A stretch of 64,000 nt of DNA from Amanita rubescens (taxonomy: Eukaryota > Basidiomycota > Agaricomycetes > Agaricales > Amanitaceae): NCBI GenBank assembly GCA_015039365.1, contig WION01000078.1:62001-126000 (forward strand). Direction: 5' to 3'. This document shows, piece by piece, positions 40,801 to 52,017 of this stretch (positions are counted from its first letter, which is position 1; every line of letters begins with the position of its first letter). The notes under the pieces were generated by a model. The model had not been told where the DNA came from. It did no database searches and saw only the letters and a program-made list of their open reading frames with translations. Position numbers and translations under genes: made by a program.

Positions 40801-43173
40801 TGAGAGCCAATCTCTTCATGATATGTTCTAACAGGCAGTGAGTATGATTACACATTTTGAAATGCAGTCTCACTTATGTATGACTAGTGGGTGAGTGATA
40901 TTGCAAACTGCAATCTCATTCTGTTTTTCAAATGATTAATAGGATGTGAGTGACATTGCAAATTTTGGATAAACAGTTGCATCCTATCCTTATTGTGATG
41001 AAAAGCGAGTGAGTGACAATGTACATTTCTCAGTAATGTAATCAGATTCAAGCTCCTATGGCCAACAGGAAGTAAGTGACATTGTGCATTTCTGAAATGC
41101 AATCTGATTATATTATGCAATCAACAGGAAGTGAGTAACATGTCATCTTTTTTCAAGCAGCTGCCTCATACTTTCTTATGTGACTGATAGTATGTGAGTA
41201 GAGCATTTCACAAATCCCTGGAAATCTGTCTCATCACATACATATTCTACTGTGACTAGGATGTGAGAAACATTTCAACTCTTCTTGAAACCTGCTTCAT
41301 CTCTCCCTTGATCAATAGGAAGTGAGTGACATCACATCTTGTTCTTTTTGAAAGGTTTTCTCATCATCTTTTCCTGATTGACAGGAAGTCAGTGGTGCTG
41401 CAAATGTGTTTACAAGTTATCTCATCACATATTTCCTATGTATGATTACAGCTAGTGAGCAATTGTTGCAAAATCTGTCTCATGTAAATCACTTCTTCAC
41501 CTTCTATCAACAGAGAGTGAATGACATTCCTCATTTCCTGAAATGTTATCTCATCATATCTTTCTTTTATAATTAATTAACAGAAGGTGAGATCATTGCA
41601 AGTTTCATGAAATAGTGTTTCATCATATCTCCAACAGCAAGTGAGTAACCAATGTTCTAAACAGTGATGTCACCAAATCTTATGGTCAACAGCATGTGAA
41701 TCATATTGCAAAGTCTTCTGAGAGTGTACTTCATCCCTTACTATAACCTGTTATAGGAAGTGAGTGATACTACTAGTTGCCACACAAAAACTATATCTTC
41801 CTTGATGAGCAGGAAGTAAGTCATTCTCCACACTTTGCTGAAGTAGTTGCATCACATATTCTCCTATGATGAACAGCTTGTGAGTGGTATTGCATATGAG
41901 TATTTGAAAAGACTATTTATGTCATGCATAATAAACTTGCAGGCAGTGAGTGACATTAGACACTTTTGTGAAACTTATTGCAATCTTGACTATCAGGATG
42001 TGAGCACCATCTTCTATTGTTCTGAAAGCCAATTTCATCATGTTTTCTGCCATGATAAACAGAAAGTGAGTAATGTAACTTGCCCATTTTCTGAACAGTA
42101 GCTTATTATCACTTCACCTACATATGGCCAACAGGTAGTGAGTACAGTACACATTATTCAGAAGTACTTTTATCATGTTCCCTTCATAACCAACAGAATG
42201 TGAGTGATAATGCTCTGAACAATGTCCTTTTTATAGCTTTTATAACCACAAACAGGCTGTGAGGAATATGTTGCACATTTTCAACAATACAGTGACCAAT
42301 GTGTTTTCCCAATGACCTATAGGCAGTGAGTGACAGTACACTTTTCTGAAAAGTAGTCCCCCATCACCCCACAATCTTCAGGCAGTGAGTGGTATTGTTC
42401 AAATTTATGAAAGCATGATGGTACTATCTAATTTATGACCAACAGGATGTAAGTAATATTAAACCTTCTTTCAAGGAGGCACTTGACATTACCCATAGGA
42501 AGTGTGTGAAATGCCTCAATTTTCTGAAATCCCAGTGACACATCCATGTCTTTGATGGACATTACAGACAGTGAGAACAGTAGTTTTAGACTGTTTTGCT
42601 TTCTCTAATTTTACTGCCATCCATAGATTGTAAGAGGCTCTTGGAATGTACTGCACCTGACACCCTTGATTTTCCTGGCTTTTCAGGTGAGTGTTGTCAA
42701 GTTGCAGAATATTTTAATCTTAATATTAATACACAGTTTGTAAGTCCAGTCACATTACATTTGAAATTTCCTCTTTCTTATAGTCAGCCTGAACTTTTCT
42801 CCTTATTTGGACATCAATCAACATCAACAATGTTTTCAGTAACTGTATGTGCTGTGTTTTTTCTAGTATTGATGAATATTTGATTTCCTGTAATAAGCCT
42901 ACAGCCTACCAAGTCTTAGTTGGTAATACAATATAACATTCTTTCACTAATTGTATATGCTAACATGAAATTCAAGCAATTGTCATAATTGCAAAGCTAT
43001 CATTTTGGATCAACAAGCCAATTTTGAAATCACTCATGAAGGCTTTGGACCAATTCAAGACTCGACAAGACTATGTGGAGAGGATCCAGACTCACATTAC
43101 ATCAGAGTCAATGCCAGATAACAATGAAGCCTTGGTCTCATTCCTCTACAAACTGGTCATTGACTTCATTTAA
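37863..43173 (+). CDS. G-domain GTPase with 53 single-codon microexons (copy 2)
   Basis: Same exon plan as copy 1: ATG at 37863 (MENITSKSP), P-loop exon near 37970-38104 (RILVIGRANAGKTT), the other G-domain exons to about 39175, the 53-unit array 39416-42626, and the last exon ending TAA at 43171-43173. Compared with copy 1, 43 of 53 microexon codons are the same; replacements are at units 20, 21, 27, 37, 44, 45, 47, 48, 51 and 53, all triplet-for-triplet. The donor of exon 1 is altered: copy 1 has AAATG then gtatatc, copy 2 AATTG then atatgtc, so the usual start exon may not splice. All other exons remain open. Biochemical role unknown. Confidence 0.8.
39416..42626 (+). repeat. Microexon array, copy 2: 53 units
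   Basis: First triplet TGG at 39416, next exon ATT... at 42627; 53 triplets between AG and GT, mean period about 61 nt, no stop triplet. Units 19 (CAA) and 28 (CGA) use AAG acceptors as in copy 1. It spells the same helix-like pattern with A-x-A-K-K-Q-A-D at 3-10 and Y-G-A-W-D-R at 23-28. Confidence 0.88.
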
Positions 43174-43468
43174 TGGTATGTCCCGGTTTGGCAGTAATGA
43201 ACACGGTGCTAGTGACAATACCAATACTTGCATTTAGGGAACCCCTACTCAGCAATCACAGTTTTTTAATTTTGCTACATGCCTTTTCATCCGATACCAA
43301 TATGCCGTCCTTTGTTGTATAATCATGTCCGTATATCGTGGTTGAGTGATGCGTGTACCGAAATGGGACGCACACGGTCACATGCGGGATGAAACTCCCA
43401 GCGGTGTGCTGCCCGATAGGGTCATCCGACATTGAACTCCTAAAAGCCGCAGCGACGCCTGGCTCTCC

Positions 43469-46058
43469 ATGGATGCTTCCCACTACCAGACTCAGTGGCA
43501 GCAGCCATACCAGCCAAATCTCTCACTTAACCTCTCCTCACTTTCCGTTACTTCTCCTGCCGCTCTCTCACCCACTACCCCCATCAGTCCCCCCTTCACC
43601 GGGCCAATCCATCAGTCGTTTCAATTCGACACCGCTTCCTACGACGACCGCCCACCCACTTCACGCAGAAAAAGATCATTTTCTACCAATTCGGCAGGTC
43701 TTGTCGACTACGACGTGGATGCGGGCAGTTACGCAAGTGAGGAGATGCCTCACTCTGGTTACGCAGACGGAAACGGCAGCGGCAGCGACGAACAGCGCCC
43801 GCAGTCATCTGTGCCCAATTCAAGTTCTACATCTACCATGCCTAGTGCAGGAATTAACGTCCTCGGCAAACCCATGGGCACCAACAACTTCGTAACCAAG
43901 TTATACCAGTAAGTTCAACCCTTCTTCTCCCGTTCTTCCTTTTATTTTGACGAAAAACTCCTCAGAATGATCAATGACCCCAAATCTCAGCACTTCATCT
44001 CCTGGACGGAACTCGGGACCTCTTTCGTCGTCTCAAACGTTGGCGAGTTCAGCCGCAGCATCCTAGGGTCGCACTTCAAACACAATAACGTATGCCTTCT
44101 TGGCTGACTTTTTTTTGTTTCTGACGAGTGGTTATCATTTCAGTTTTCAAGTTTCGTGAGGCAACTGAACATGTACGGCTTCCACAAAATAAACAGGGTT
44201 AATGATCCCACCCTACCCCGCCTATGATAGCTAACCGCCCCCCCAACGTAGACCCCGCGTGCGCAACGGACCTCAACGGATGCCCAGACGTGGGAGTTTT
44301 CCCATCCCAAGTTTCTCCGAGGTCGCCCTGATCTGCTGGACGAAATCAAGAGAAAGGCTTTGGAGCCAGACCCAGGCGTAAAACACCGCGTCGAACTTCC
44401 GGGTGAAGTTGTAGCTCAGCTTAACTCACTCAGAGACGAAAATCACAGAGTATGGGAACAACTCACAGCTGAACGCCGGCGAACAGAGCGGCTCATTGGT
44501 CTAGTGGGTCGATTGTGGGACGTTGTCGGAAAGAATTTGCCTGGAGGGTGTGAGCATCACTTTTTTCACTTGTTTTCCGTGGACAACACTGACTGGTTCG
44601 GCCTTAGTACCCCCGTTCCCCACTGACTTGGTCGACATTGAGAATCCGAACATTTACGTAACTTCTCCGACGTCTTCCCGTTTTCCGCCTCCCTTGTCCA
44701 TCAGCAATCTGACAGGTCGGGCGATGAACGTCAGCACGCCTAGCTCGAGTCCTACAGCTACCGACTTTCCACTTCCGCTGCACTCACAGCATGGCCATGG
44801 CCATTCACATTCACACTATGGTCATAATCACAATCACAATCACAATCACACCCACACTCACAGCCACAATCATAGCCACGGGCACCTTTCACGCCAACAA
44901 TCAATTCAACACATCTCATTTTCACGTAACGGTACATCAGGGACGAATGCGGGAACCGATAACCTATCCGCTTCCTCGACCCCTCTCCAACCATCGTCAC
45001 CCAGGTCCATGTCAATAGATCTATTCGATGACGGAGGTGCACCCCCGAGTGGGACCGGACCCAACACCGCAAACGGAAACGGAGGTAACATCGTTAACGG
45101 CACCAACGCCACTGTGAACGGTGGCGCGCCCTCAAATGGAAATGGAAACGGAGGTGGCAACGGTAACGGGGGTGGTAACGGACACCACCACGGACACGGT
45201 CATGGTCATGGACACGGCCACGGACACGGGAACGGGAACGGGAACGGAAATCCCAATGGAAGCGGAACCGGGAACGTCAACGTCACCTCGAACGCGGGCG
45301 GAGTGACGTCTGGTGGGGGAGGGCCAGGTGGTGCTGGATCGGTTTCGGTATCTGGGTGTGGTGGGTCTGCTGGACCTGGACCTGGATCGGGTGGTGGCGG
45401 TCCCGGGGATCACTCTCCTAATGGCCGAGGGAGCACGAAACGACAGAGGTTGTCTACGGACGAAGGGATGGGTTTGGGTATAGGTATAGGTATCGGTCTC
45501 GCGGGCATGAACGGCAGCACGGATTCGCTCTCCCCGCTTCCGTCGTCTAATTTGTCTTCACCTGGAAGCGGTGGTCCCCCCGGAATGGTGGTCGGCGTGC
45601 AGCAGCACGGTGTTCAGCATGGAGTTCAACATGGTGGAGTTCAACATGGTGTAGTAGGGGTGCAGCATGGCGTGCCAGGTGTGCAACACGGTGTCGGGGT
45701 GGGACTCGGTGTAGGGGTGGTGAATGGCAAAAAGGCCGCTGGTAGCCGCGCGAGGAGCGATAGTGCCCCGCTCGGGTACGGTTTTAGCGGATTGGCGTCG
45801 TGGGGTGGAGGTGCCAGCGGTCCTGGTGGTCCTGGTAGTGCTTCAGGAGGGCTAAACGGGATTATCGGCCGACCGAGGAGCGGCAGCGGGCTTGCGGGGC
45901 CGAGGGGAGTGCCGAATATTGGGACGATGACCAGGGGTGGTATCACAGGTGGTCTCGGTGGTCTAGGTGTCAACGTTGGTGTTGGCTCGCTAGGTGTGAA
46001 CGGGAACGTTGGGGTTCCGGCGATGTTGAGCGTTCCGAGTCTGCCAGAGACGCGATGA
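43469..46058 (+). CDS. HSF-type (heat-shock factor) transcription factor
   Basis: Five exons: 43469-43908, 43966-44089, 44144-44197, 44252-44549, 44608-46058; 788 codons in frame. Exon 1 encodes a Ser/Pro-rich N-terminus. The HSF DNA-binding domain follows from NNFVTKLYQMIND near residue 140 through [33 protein letters not shown] and WEFSHPKFLRGR to about 245. A coiled-coil-like helix (LNSLRDENHRVWEQLTAERR) suits trimerisation. The C-terminal half is low complexity: a His-rich stretch near 355 (HNHNHNHNHTHTHSHNHSHG), long Asn/Gly and His/Gly runs (45120-45260) and a QHGV repeat (45600-45690). The donor GTGAGC at 44550 was chosen because it keeps the frame into LPPFPTDLVD. It should act in the nucleus on nGAAn-type elements. 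Confidence 0.9.
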
Positions 46059-47147
46059 AACTGCGTCGTGCTTCGTGTTTGCCGCGAGCGAGGAAGCGAG
46101 CGATAGGTGGATGGCGACCCGCACCTGGCAGCGCGCGATTCTCCCCCTTGGTCCTGTCCCTCGAGTTCTCCCTTCATGGTTGGCCATTCGGTAACCGTTT
46201 GCTCGTTTCCTCAGTCTAACCTCGTTCCATTCATGATCTCCTTCCCGTGCGCTATCTCCTCTACCTCCTTGCCGTGTGCATTTATCTCCCATTTCTTTCT
46301 TTGTTGATGTTTTGTTCGATACTGATACCCCACATCACTGCTTCATCGATACAAAATCTGCATGCACACTTGTCATTTGATATTCCCGACGCATATTGTT
46401 TTTCTTACAATCAAGCGCACATTTCACGTCTACATGCATTTATATATACACATCCGCCCCTGTACAGTGCCCCCTCCTCTTCCCTCTTCCTCCCCTTTTG
46501 TCCCCCTTTTTTTTGGCTGAAAACTTGGACTTTTCTTCTTCTTATCTCTCGTCTCTCGAAATAAAAGCGAAACAAGAACAACGACGAAAAGAAAAAAACG
46601 GCGGTATACGATAGCGAGAAGTTCAAATCAAAGAAACCCAACCATCCAACCAACCCACCCACCACCCGACGCAAAACGGATTTATATATGCCCTCTTGGA
46701 CTTGATTATCCCCCCTCCCCTCCCCTTCTCCCCCTTGTTCATATCTTTAGAGAACACACCTTGGACGAAGCGAGCGAACGGTTACCCGCTTCCGCGTTTT
46801 GGAGAAAAAAACACTCGGAGCAAGCATTTTTTCTTTCTTTCTTTCTTTCTCGCTGCTGTATTCTGTTACATAGGCTCAGAGGTTAGCGTTGTTTTGTCCA
46901 TCCGGCGGAATGCAGGGCAGTTCATAAGCGGATGGGGTTGTTGTGCACATATTCCATACATTTCCTAAAAAGACAGACAGAAGAGACATATATACATGCG
47001 TTACATATATCCCATTTGTTTTGTACATATACCCCCTCATCTATCACAAAAGGTTTCTTCTCTCTTCTGTCGTGCGATGTAAGGAAAGAACTAAAAAACT
47101 AAAAGTATACCATATTAAAGTTGTAAGTTGTCCGATATCCAGGTAGA
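46059..47147. other. Convergent 3' region of the HSF-type and INO80F-like genes
   Basis: Pyrimidine-rich, with a TTTC microsatellite at about 46828-46850 and an AATAAA-like AAATAAAAG at about 46559. No gene seen. Confidence 0.5.
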
Positions 47148-48350
47148 TTAGTTATGTCGCCCGTTGGGCTCGCGGTACTCTGGAGACGGGGGACGTGGAG
47201 GTGGCGTCGGCGTCGGCCGCGCTCTCCCACTAGGGTTTGGTGTTGACCCTCGTCCTCCCGCGTGCGTCTGAGCCTGTGGCCCAGCACCCACCGACGAAGG
47301 CAAAGAAAGCGGAGGTGGTAAAGGCGCCGGTCCAACCATATTCCGTTCATGTGACTATACGCGCGAAAAAAGAAAAAAAAAGGGGGTTAGTGTGAGCGTG
47401 GCAGTCGCGAGGGAGAAAAAACGTAATAACGCGTAACGCACCTCCATTGGCATGGTTCTAGTGTGTGAAGTGGATATACCCGGGTAGCCGTTTCTTGCTG
47501 CTCCGCCTGACCCTTGGGTTGATGTTCCTGTACCTGGGCCAGGCCCAGGCCCGCCTCCATTGACTTGGATCAAGTGAGGGGAGCGGTGGTGTGGGTGTTG
47601 TTGATGTGAATGAGGGTGGACGTGAGGATGGGGAGATGGGTGATGGCGGCTGTTTGGTTGAGGAAGGGGCGGAGGGGGAAGTTGGCCATGCGGATAGCTG
47701 TTGTTAGGGGTGCTTTCCTGTGGTCGGCCACTATATGGAGTCGGAAAGTTAGGGTTCGGGTAAGGGTGGGGAGGGTGATGAAAGTTGGGTTGCGGAGGTT
47801 CTGTGGGTGGTGGGAAGGGGTAGACGTTGACTGCGCCAGACGAGATGACGTCGAGGAGGAGGCTAAGCGGTGTCAGACGAGTCAGATGACGGGTATAGTA
47901 AGACACGTACTCGTTCTCCGCTTGAAGCTTTTTAATCTTTGCGTTGGCCGTTTCTATCTCGCGTTGATAATCCTCGTGTCTCTTGGAAGGGCGTCTCAGG
48001 GTCTGATGATGGTGAAAGGTGAAAGGATGGCACCGCTTACCGCCGTGACCTGTTCATATTTCTGTCGCATCGCGTTGAACCTAGTCACCCCAATTCGTTA
48101 GTAATCCGGTCGGAGATAAGCACGAAACATACTTTTCCTTGTACTTTGTACTTGTCGTTCGTTGTGCAGCCTAATCGCGAAGTGTGAATGCTAGGCGTCA
48201 AAGTGCATCAGGTGATGAACATACTCCAGGTTTTTCTCCACTCATGCTCCGCGACGCCGTGACGCTAATGGGAATACGCTGGACATCCTCAACCGGGGGT
48301 TTCTGGGAGGATGGTGATGAGGATGGCGGATGTGGGGAGATTGGGTGCAT
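47148..48350 (-). CDS. INO80 complex subunit F-like domain protein
   Basis: Six exons on the minus strand: 48350-48225, 48170-48133, 48080-48041, 48002-47911, 47862-47442, 47354-47148; 307 codons in frame. After a Ser/Pro N-terminus (MHPISPHPPSSSP) the residues about 46-95 read TSTKYKEKFNAMRQKYEQ, then REIETANAKIKKLQAENDLL and LDVIS, a short coiled coil matching the INO80F-type domain (YK.KF..L...YE...; A...I..L..EN..LLD). The remaining two thirds are Pro/His/Gly-rich (HPHVHPHSHQQHPHHRSPH) and likely disordered. It probably belongs to the INO80 chromatin remodeller. The family call rests on the coiled-coil pattern and exon layout. Confidence 0.7.
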
Positions 48351-49138
48351 ACCAGGATGACGCGAGGCATTGAGCTTTGACTCTCTTAAAAGCGGAGGTC
48401 AACTGTTCACTCAGAACCACGTGGCGGTGCCTTGATCACTTTCACACGGCGTCGATCGCGATTACATTATGTACTCTCGTTCGGATCTACAAGTACTTAT
48501 ATAACACCGGTTGACGTCGAGGCAAAACAGACCACGTCGCCCGCCCCTCGAAGTGCCTACGCACCAACCGTACGCTAGTCACAAGGCTTGACCTGAATAA
48601 TCCCGGGGAAGGATATCTCACTATCGTGGTAACTATCAGATGATGCTGAGACCCATCACAAGGGATGACTATTTGAAGAGCCTATAATGACCGCGAAGAC
48701 TCAGCCATATGCAGTTAGCTATTATTCAATCCTCAGCTCAAAGTCAAATATCCCAAGTGCTGTCCCCGTTTCCCTTTGGCAGGACCAGCTACGAGCTTTT
48801 GCGTCTAGAGGGTAATTATTATACTACTTGATCCAATTAAAGAGACTTGGACGTGCTTACGGCTTCATGCCAACGAGCGTCGCTTGTCCCGGGCATAGAG
48901 TTTTGCGTGTCGCTTCTTGATTGAAAGAATGTTGAGAAGATGGAATCATAGATGGACCTACTTGATGGACCAGGAGTGGCGTTAATGTTGGCGCTAATGG
49001 GACTCGAGGGATTATAGGTGATGTTTTGTGACATAGTTGATTTGGTTTTCAGATACGTTACTGCTCTGCGATAGACCTTTTTTTGGTATTCCGAAAGATT
49101 ATTTTCCATCCGAACGAGGCTCACCCATAGTGTATTGT
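48351..49138. other. Spacer without recognised gene
   Basis: No protein-like frame or RNA gene seen; a minus-strand open frame at 48837-49154 shows no family signature. Confidence 0.45.
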
Positions 49139-49770
49139 TCATTTGCATTTCCACCTTTTGAGGCCAAGTTTAGAATAATAGAACTTGAACCCGAACCAAT
49201 TTACGCTCACCGGATCCGTTGATGATTTGGTTGACGGAAGTCGTTTCTTAATGATTGTAATCAAAATTCGGAGTTGAATACACCAAATCCGTGAGCGTTG
49301 GAAAACGCCATTATGGAAGCGAGTCAGATGTGGGAAATCGATTGGATTCCGTTCAAGACCCGATAGGGATAGATCAAGGGCACTGTACATAAATGTATGG
49401 CTTTAGTCAGATATATACTTGTTTTAGAACGGAGGCAGAGTCTGACTGGCCTACTCACGTTGTTGGTGTCGCGTGAGCGTTCGGAGGTCACAAGCCAAGA
49501 GATTCCTGCGGAATTACGTTCTCCTGTGACTTTACACGCAGCTGCAGAGACCGTACCGCTTATCGGGATAATTCATTTCTCCACTCAACACTGCACGTAA
49601 TATTGGCGTAATGACGAACCGGAACGTGGGGACCCCGGTTCAATTCGAATTTATCACGACACGTGTACCCACACCGGCCATTCACCTTCTTTTGGCCGAC
49701 ATCTTTTCGCTTGCGTGCAAGTACCAGGCAGGCCTACGTGTTGTGTCGTGTTCTCCATACGCTTAATGTA
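49139..49770. repeat. Diverged duplicate, partner 51166-51620
   Basis: Shared words in order: GAT(C/T)GTTTGGTTGA, TCGTTTCTT(A/G)ATG, ATTCGGAGTTGAA, TCCGTGnnCGTTGG, TAA(T/C)ATTGGCG(T/C)AAT, CATTCACCTT...TTGGCC(G/A)ACAT, CCTACnTGTTGTGTC. Function unknown; it may be a decayed gene or an unclassified repeat. Confidence 0.6.
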
Positions 49771-49779
49771 CTCGAGTGT

Positions 49780-50520
49780 GTCCTAGTGTACGATTGAACA
49801 CGTTAACCTGTATCTGGTGATAACATGCAATCGGATCAGGTTTGAAAGAACACATTTGCTCGCATGGTTGGATTAGTACTTACGTGCAGATAGTGAGGTT
49901 CGGATCTGGTAGTTTTATTCGAGAGATTGATTTAGTCCGGACTCGTGCTCCTGATGTGCGAAAGATCTGCAGACTTTGAGGCAAGTTCATGCAGCGGCGA
50001 AAGGAGAGTTCTGCAGAAGAGTAGCCAAATTTGGATATCTTGTCAAGTCGGAGCCGAGCGGAGACAATCGAAGCTCACCAACTGACACCAACATAACGAT
50101 TCCGCTCCTGATTTGTCGCCCTCGCCTCCCGGCTACTTGGCCGTTCTTGCAACTCGCCTCCCACTCTACACCCTGCTTTACCTGCAATTGCAAATGCCTG
50201 GTTTGCGCAGCATCACCACAAACATACCCGCGGGTCCTGCTACCAAAAACTGTCTCCCCCGCCCATCCAACCTCCACCAAGTGTTACCGAGGTCCATGAT
50301 CAACCAACCATCAATGCCAGGGTGCCGAGTCGAAACCCAAGTTAGCCCTGAAAACAAGAGACGAAGAGCGTAACAACCATGAAATACTTATCCTGCGATG
50401 ATATCTACCCGACACCTGCCAGTACTGCTCCGTCCATCTGTTTCCTCCGCCATTGTCAGCATGCTGAGGCAAAAACCAGATCCAAAGCACTACTAGCCCC
50501 ACAGGAGAAGTGAAGGTTTA
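49780..50520 (+). repeat. Diverged direct repeat left of GTPase copy 3, partner 57590-58260
   Basis: Shared words include TGGATT(A/G)GTACTTAC, GTGCAGAT, CAGAGTAGCCAAAT or AAGAGTAGCCAAAT, GTC(A/G)AGTCGGAG, GCCATTG(C/T)CA(A/G)CATGCTGAGGC. It lies in the same orientation on both sides of the inverted GTPase gene. Confidence 0.6.
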
Positions 50521-50739
50521 GCATACTGTACAGGTACGTGTATTGATTCTGTGGTACATGGTGAACCTGCTTATTTACTCGGAGATTAGGTAGATGGACA
50601 TCGCGAATGGTAAGGGATGGGAACGGGAAACACACGAGTCGCATTCGATACAATCGTCAAATTTGTTTTGGGCGCGTAGACGCACTCGCGATATTATAAT
50701 AGTACGTGGGCATCTATCTTGTCCTTTTCGTCGATGTAA

Positions 50740-50990
50740 CCCATATCGTTAGCTGATGTCCTGGCCGATCCGGCGTTGTTTATAACATCAAGATGCCTTT
50801 TTCCGAAACATGCGTGATACGTGGCTGCGGTACCGTCTTGTAGCCACATTCTCTATGTGCATGGTGACGACGATCTGTTATTGTGTCGGCTACTTTTACT
50901 AGGACGGAATTCCGCTCCCTGTTTGTTTGCAATGCACCAGGTACATCCAATTCAGGAGCTTTACACGCCCCCCAAAGCTCCTCGGCAATC
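50740..50990 (+). pseudogene. Fragment of a fungal rhodopsin-like 7TM gene (relic)
   Basis: CTGATGTCCTGGCCGATC, AAGATGCCTTTTTCCGAAAC, TACGTGGCTGCGGTACCG and CTCTATGTGCATGGT align with 61612-61725 of the 7TM gene, and TTTGCAATGCACCAG aligns with its last exon (GTCTGCAATGTACCAG). Frameshifts and missing parts make it a relic. Confidence 0.65.
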
Positions 50991-51165
50991 CACCCACAAC
51001 TAAAACAGTTGTATCTTATCTACCTGAGATGCCATTTTCAATTGGTTAATCCAGCTATTCGGTATGCACATATATAACATGACCGTTTCATCGTTGATCA
51101 ACCTCATTAGGTTGGATCCTTAAACCCGAGGGACTGCGGCCGCAATTCTGGTCCTGTCATGGTTT

Positions 51166-51620
51166 CTAGACGGAGATCATGAAGACGAATGAAACTGAAT
51201 TTATGCTCGCTGGATCCTTTGATTGTTTGGTTGATGTACATCGTTTCTTGATGGCACCTGAAATGTCGTTAAATTCGGAGTTGAAATCCGTGGCCGTTGG
51301 AGGAAGGTTTCTCGCACCACCAGCCAACAGTGTTGCCGTCAAGTTATGCCCTGTGGACAATGAAACCTATGTGTCTCGAAAACGATCAGAGACAATACCG
51401 CCTAACGGGAGAATTAAACTTTCGCCCAATGCGTGTAACATTGGCGCAATAACCTGAATGTGGGTCCTAACCCAGTTCAGTTCAAATTTATCTCAATGCA
51501 TGCAACCTCACCAGCGATTCACCTTTTGGCCAACATCATTTTGCGTGCTTACTCGTTCCATTGCACTCGAATCGGGCATGCCTACATGTTGTGTCATATA
51601 TTCTATGCTTAATTAATGTA
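51166..51620. repeat. Diverged duplicate of 49139-49770
   Basis: See partner. Both lie left of GTPase copy 3. Confidence 0.6.
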
Positions 51621-52017
51621 CTTAATAATCTTTTCTGTGTAAAGGTTGTGAATCATGATGGAGGCAATGTTGAAAAGTGACGGAGAGTAAGGAGATGTCA
51701 AGGAGATGTTTGGTGATATGGCTGCGGTGGTTGCCGGCCTGGTAGCGTAGCATTGGTGAGACTGAACCAGGTGTGGCTTTTGGGAGTTAGCCGGATAATC
51801 TCGTTTCACCTGGGATGTGAAACATGCATCCCATTTACTACAGCATCAACATTGGATCCCGTAAACAATATATTTCTATATCAGCATGAAATTGGATGTG
51901 GTTGTACAACAAAGGAAGGCATATTGGAGAAAATAAGAGCTGTGATCCACAGGTAGTACTTCATGTTGCCTTAAATAAATGCATAGTATTGATTGTAGAT
52001 AAATCACGCACCATTCA

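Larger units (their letters stand above)
37140..43510 (+). repeat. Segmental duplication, copy B
   Basis: Partner of 28690-34960, same orientation. Contains GTPase copy 2 and runs into the intact 5' end of the HSF-type gene, suggesting this is the ancestral position and copy A the transposed one (inference). Confidence 0.8.

Noticed and set aside
44608..44640. HSF exon 5 joined to donor GTGTGA at 44548
   Set aside because: That phase gives an immediate stop (CAC-TGA); donor GTGAGC at 44550 keeps the frame into PTDLVDIENPN.
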